Shown one piece after another: positions 4,891 through 5,710 of a DNA stretch of 5,710 bases. The stretch comes from Chitinophagaceae bacterium (GTDB lineage: Bacteria; Bacteroidota; Bacteroidia; Chitinophagales; Chitinophagaceae). Position 1 is the stretch's first letter, and the number at the start of each line of letters is the position of its first letter. Location: assembly GCA_025455665.1 (NCBI GenBank), contig JALOMC010000229.1, positions 1 to 5,710 on the forward strand, read 5' to 3'. The notes under the pieces were generated by a model. It saw nothing but the letters and a program-made list of their open reading frames with translations. It was not told where the DNA came from and searched no databases. Position numbers and translations under genes: made by a program.

Positions 4891-5710
4891 TTACTGACGT
4901 ATTACTTTTTCCTGCGCCACCGTTTTGCCACTGGCATCTATCACCTGCAAGGTAAAGATGCCAAGAGGCAGTTGACTGGCGGCCAGGCTTTGACTGAGTT
5001 GGCCATTGGCTACCTGCACCATGGTTTGGCTGGCAATGCGGCCGCTGGCATCGATGGCTCGTACCTGGTATGCCCCGTTAGCAAGGTTGGTCAGCTCCAG
5101 ATTTAGTCTATCCTTAATAGGGTTGGGCCATAGCCGCAGTACACCACTGGTGCGTGGGGCAAAGTTCAGTTTCAGCACCCGGCTTAAGCTGCTGCTACCA
5201 TCCAATTCCAGGGTTTGCAGGCGGTAGTAGTTGGCGCCGCTAAGTGGTTGCCGATCGGTAAACTGGTATCGGGCCGAAGCAGCATTGGCGGCCGATACTC
5301 TGCCAATTTGCTCGAATCGGCGACCGTCGGCACTACGCTCAACAGCGTAGGCCTTTATGTTGCTTTCAAAAGCGGTTTCCCATTGTAGCAGTGCCTGCCA
5401 TCCGCTGGCACTGGCATCAAAGCGCAGCAGGCTTACTGGCAATGCACCACCGGCAAATACCCGGGAGGCAAACAAATCGAGGTTGGTACCATTGCGAGAA
5501 TCGGCCCAGGCAGCTACCACGCCACCTGCACCGTCGGGCACGGCTACCGGAATACGCTGGTTGGCTGCTCCGGTAGCAATGGGAATGGGCGCCTTCGGGT
5601 CGGGGCCAACTGGCCAAAGGGCATTGCCGCTACCATCAAGGCGCTGCGCATACACTTGCAAATCGCTGGTGCCGAGGCGGGCATCATCCCACACAATGAT
5701 GGCACCACCG
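4891..5710 (-). CDS. Secreted protein with C-terminal T9SS sorting domain (N-terminus outside window)
   Basis: Only the last 272 codons are visible; the frame runs on past the right edge, so the GTG at 5694-5692 should not be taken as the start. Numbered from the first full codon, residues 1-87 hold two related segments, IIVWDDARLG...VYAQRLDGSG and VVAAWADSRNG...LFASRVFAGG, with their key tryptophans 61 residues apart. This repeat style is common in large Bacteroidota surface proteins. Residues 90 to about 183 form a fibronectin-III-like module typical of T9SS cargo: LPVSLLRF, LLQWETAFESNIKAYAVERS and NYYRLQTLELDG. Residues 191-272 match the type A sorting domain: LRLWPNPIKDRLNLEL, GAYQVRAIDASGR, GIFTLQVIDASGK, ending KVIRQ. 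Such proteins are exported by Sec, then cross the outer membrane by T9SS and are released or anchored. The specific function is not recognisable from this part. Confidence 0.88.
   Translation of the reverse strand, partial: GGAIIVWDDARLGTSDLQVYAQRLDGSGNALWPVGPDPKAPIPIATGAANQRIPVAVPDGAGGVVAAWADSRNGTNLDLFASRVFAGGALPVSLLRFDASASGWQALLQWETAFESNIKAYAVERSADGRRFEQIGRVSAANAASARYQFTDRQPLSGANYYRLQTLELDGSSSLSRVLKLNFAPRTSGVLRLWPNPIKDRLNLELTNLANGAYQVRAIDASGRIASQTMVQVANGQLSQSLAASQLPLGIFTLQVIDASGKTVAQEKVIRQ

Overview
The window looks like a chromosomal segment of a member of the Bacteroidota, most likely a Chitinophagaceae-like organism. Four things point there. The gene order is the one I know from that phylum: Xer-type recombinase, hpf, tRNA-Thr, tRNA-Tyr, tRNA-Gly, tRNA-Thr, tuf, tRNA-Trp, secE, nusG. 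Start codons lack clear Shine-Dalgarno sequences. Two intergenic regions carry the Bacteroidota -7 promoter motif TAnnTTTG. A protein at the right edge ends in a type IX secretion (T9SS) sorting domain. The family-level assignment is inference.

Left part (1-1677): the C-terminal catalytic half of a XerC/D-type tyrosine recombinase is followed by a short hibernation-promoting factor (hpf) that ends at a strong intrinsic terminator. Directly after the terminator lies a small lipoprotein gene whose C-terminus carries the full archaemetzincin (M54) zinc signature. This gene is not part of the usual core order and is the most unusual coding feature here.

Centre (1680-4637): a promoter-like sequence precedes four tRNA genes, Thr(TGT), Tyr(GTA), Gly(TCC) and Thr(GGT), which lead into tuf (EF-Tu). 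A second TAnnTTTG motif and a long hairpin precede tRNA-Trp(CCA), secE and nusG. The last two overlap by one base. Together these genes supply charged-tRNA delivery (EF-Tu and tRNAs), protein export (SecE) and transcription elongation control (NusG), so this is a growth-linked housekeeping block.

Right part (4638-5710): nusG is followed by a perfect 22-bp tandem duplication that covers its stop codon, then a strong terminator facing right. A second hairpin, 4795-4829, serves the convergent minus-strand gene, of which only the C-terminal 272 codons are visible: a repeat region, a fibronectin-III-like module and a T9SS sorting domain. The ribosomal protein and rpoBC genes (rplK onward) that commonly follow nusG are absent, so the usual block is broken at this point.

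There is no gene-free stretch longer than 300 bases. I see no CRISPR array, insertion sequence or phage module. The window is mostly conserved housekeeping DNA. The items worth a second look are the lipoprotein archaemetzincin with its terminator-adjacent start, the synteny break after nusG, and the structured intergenic sequences.
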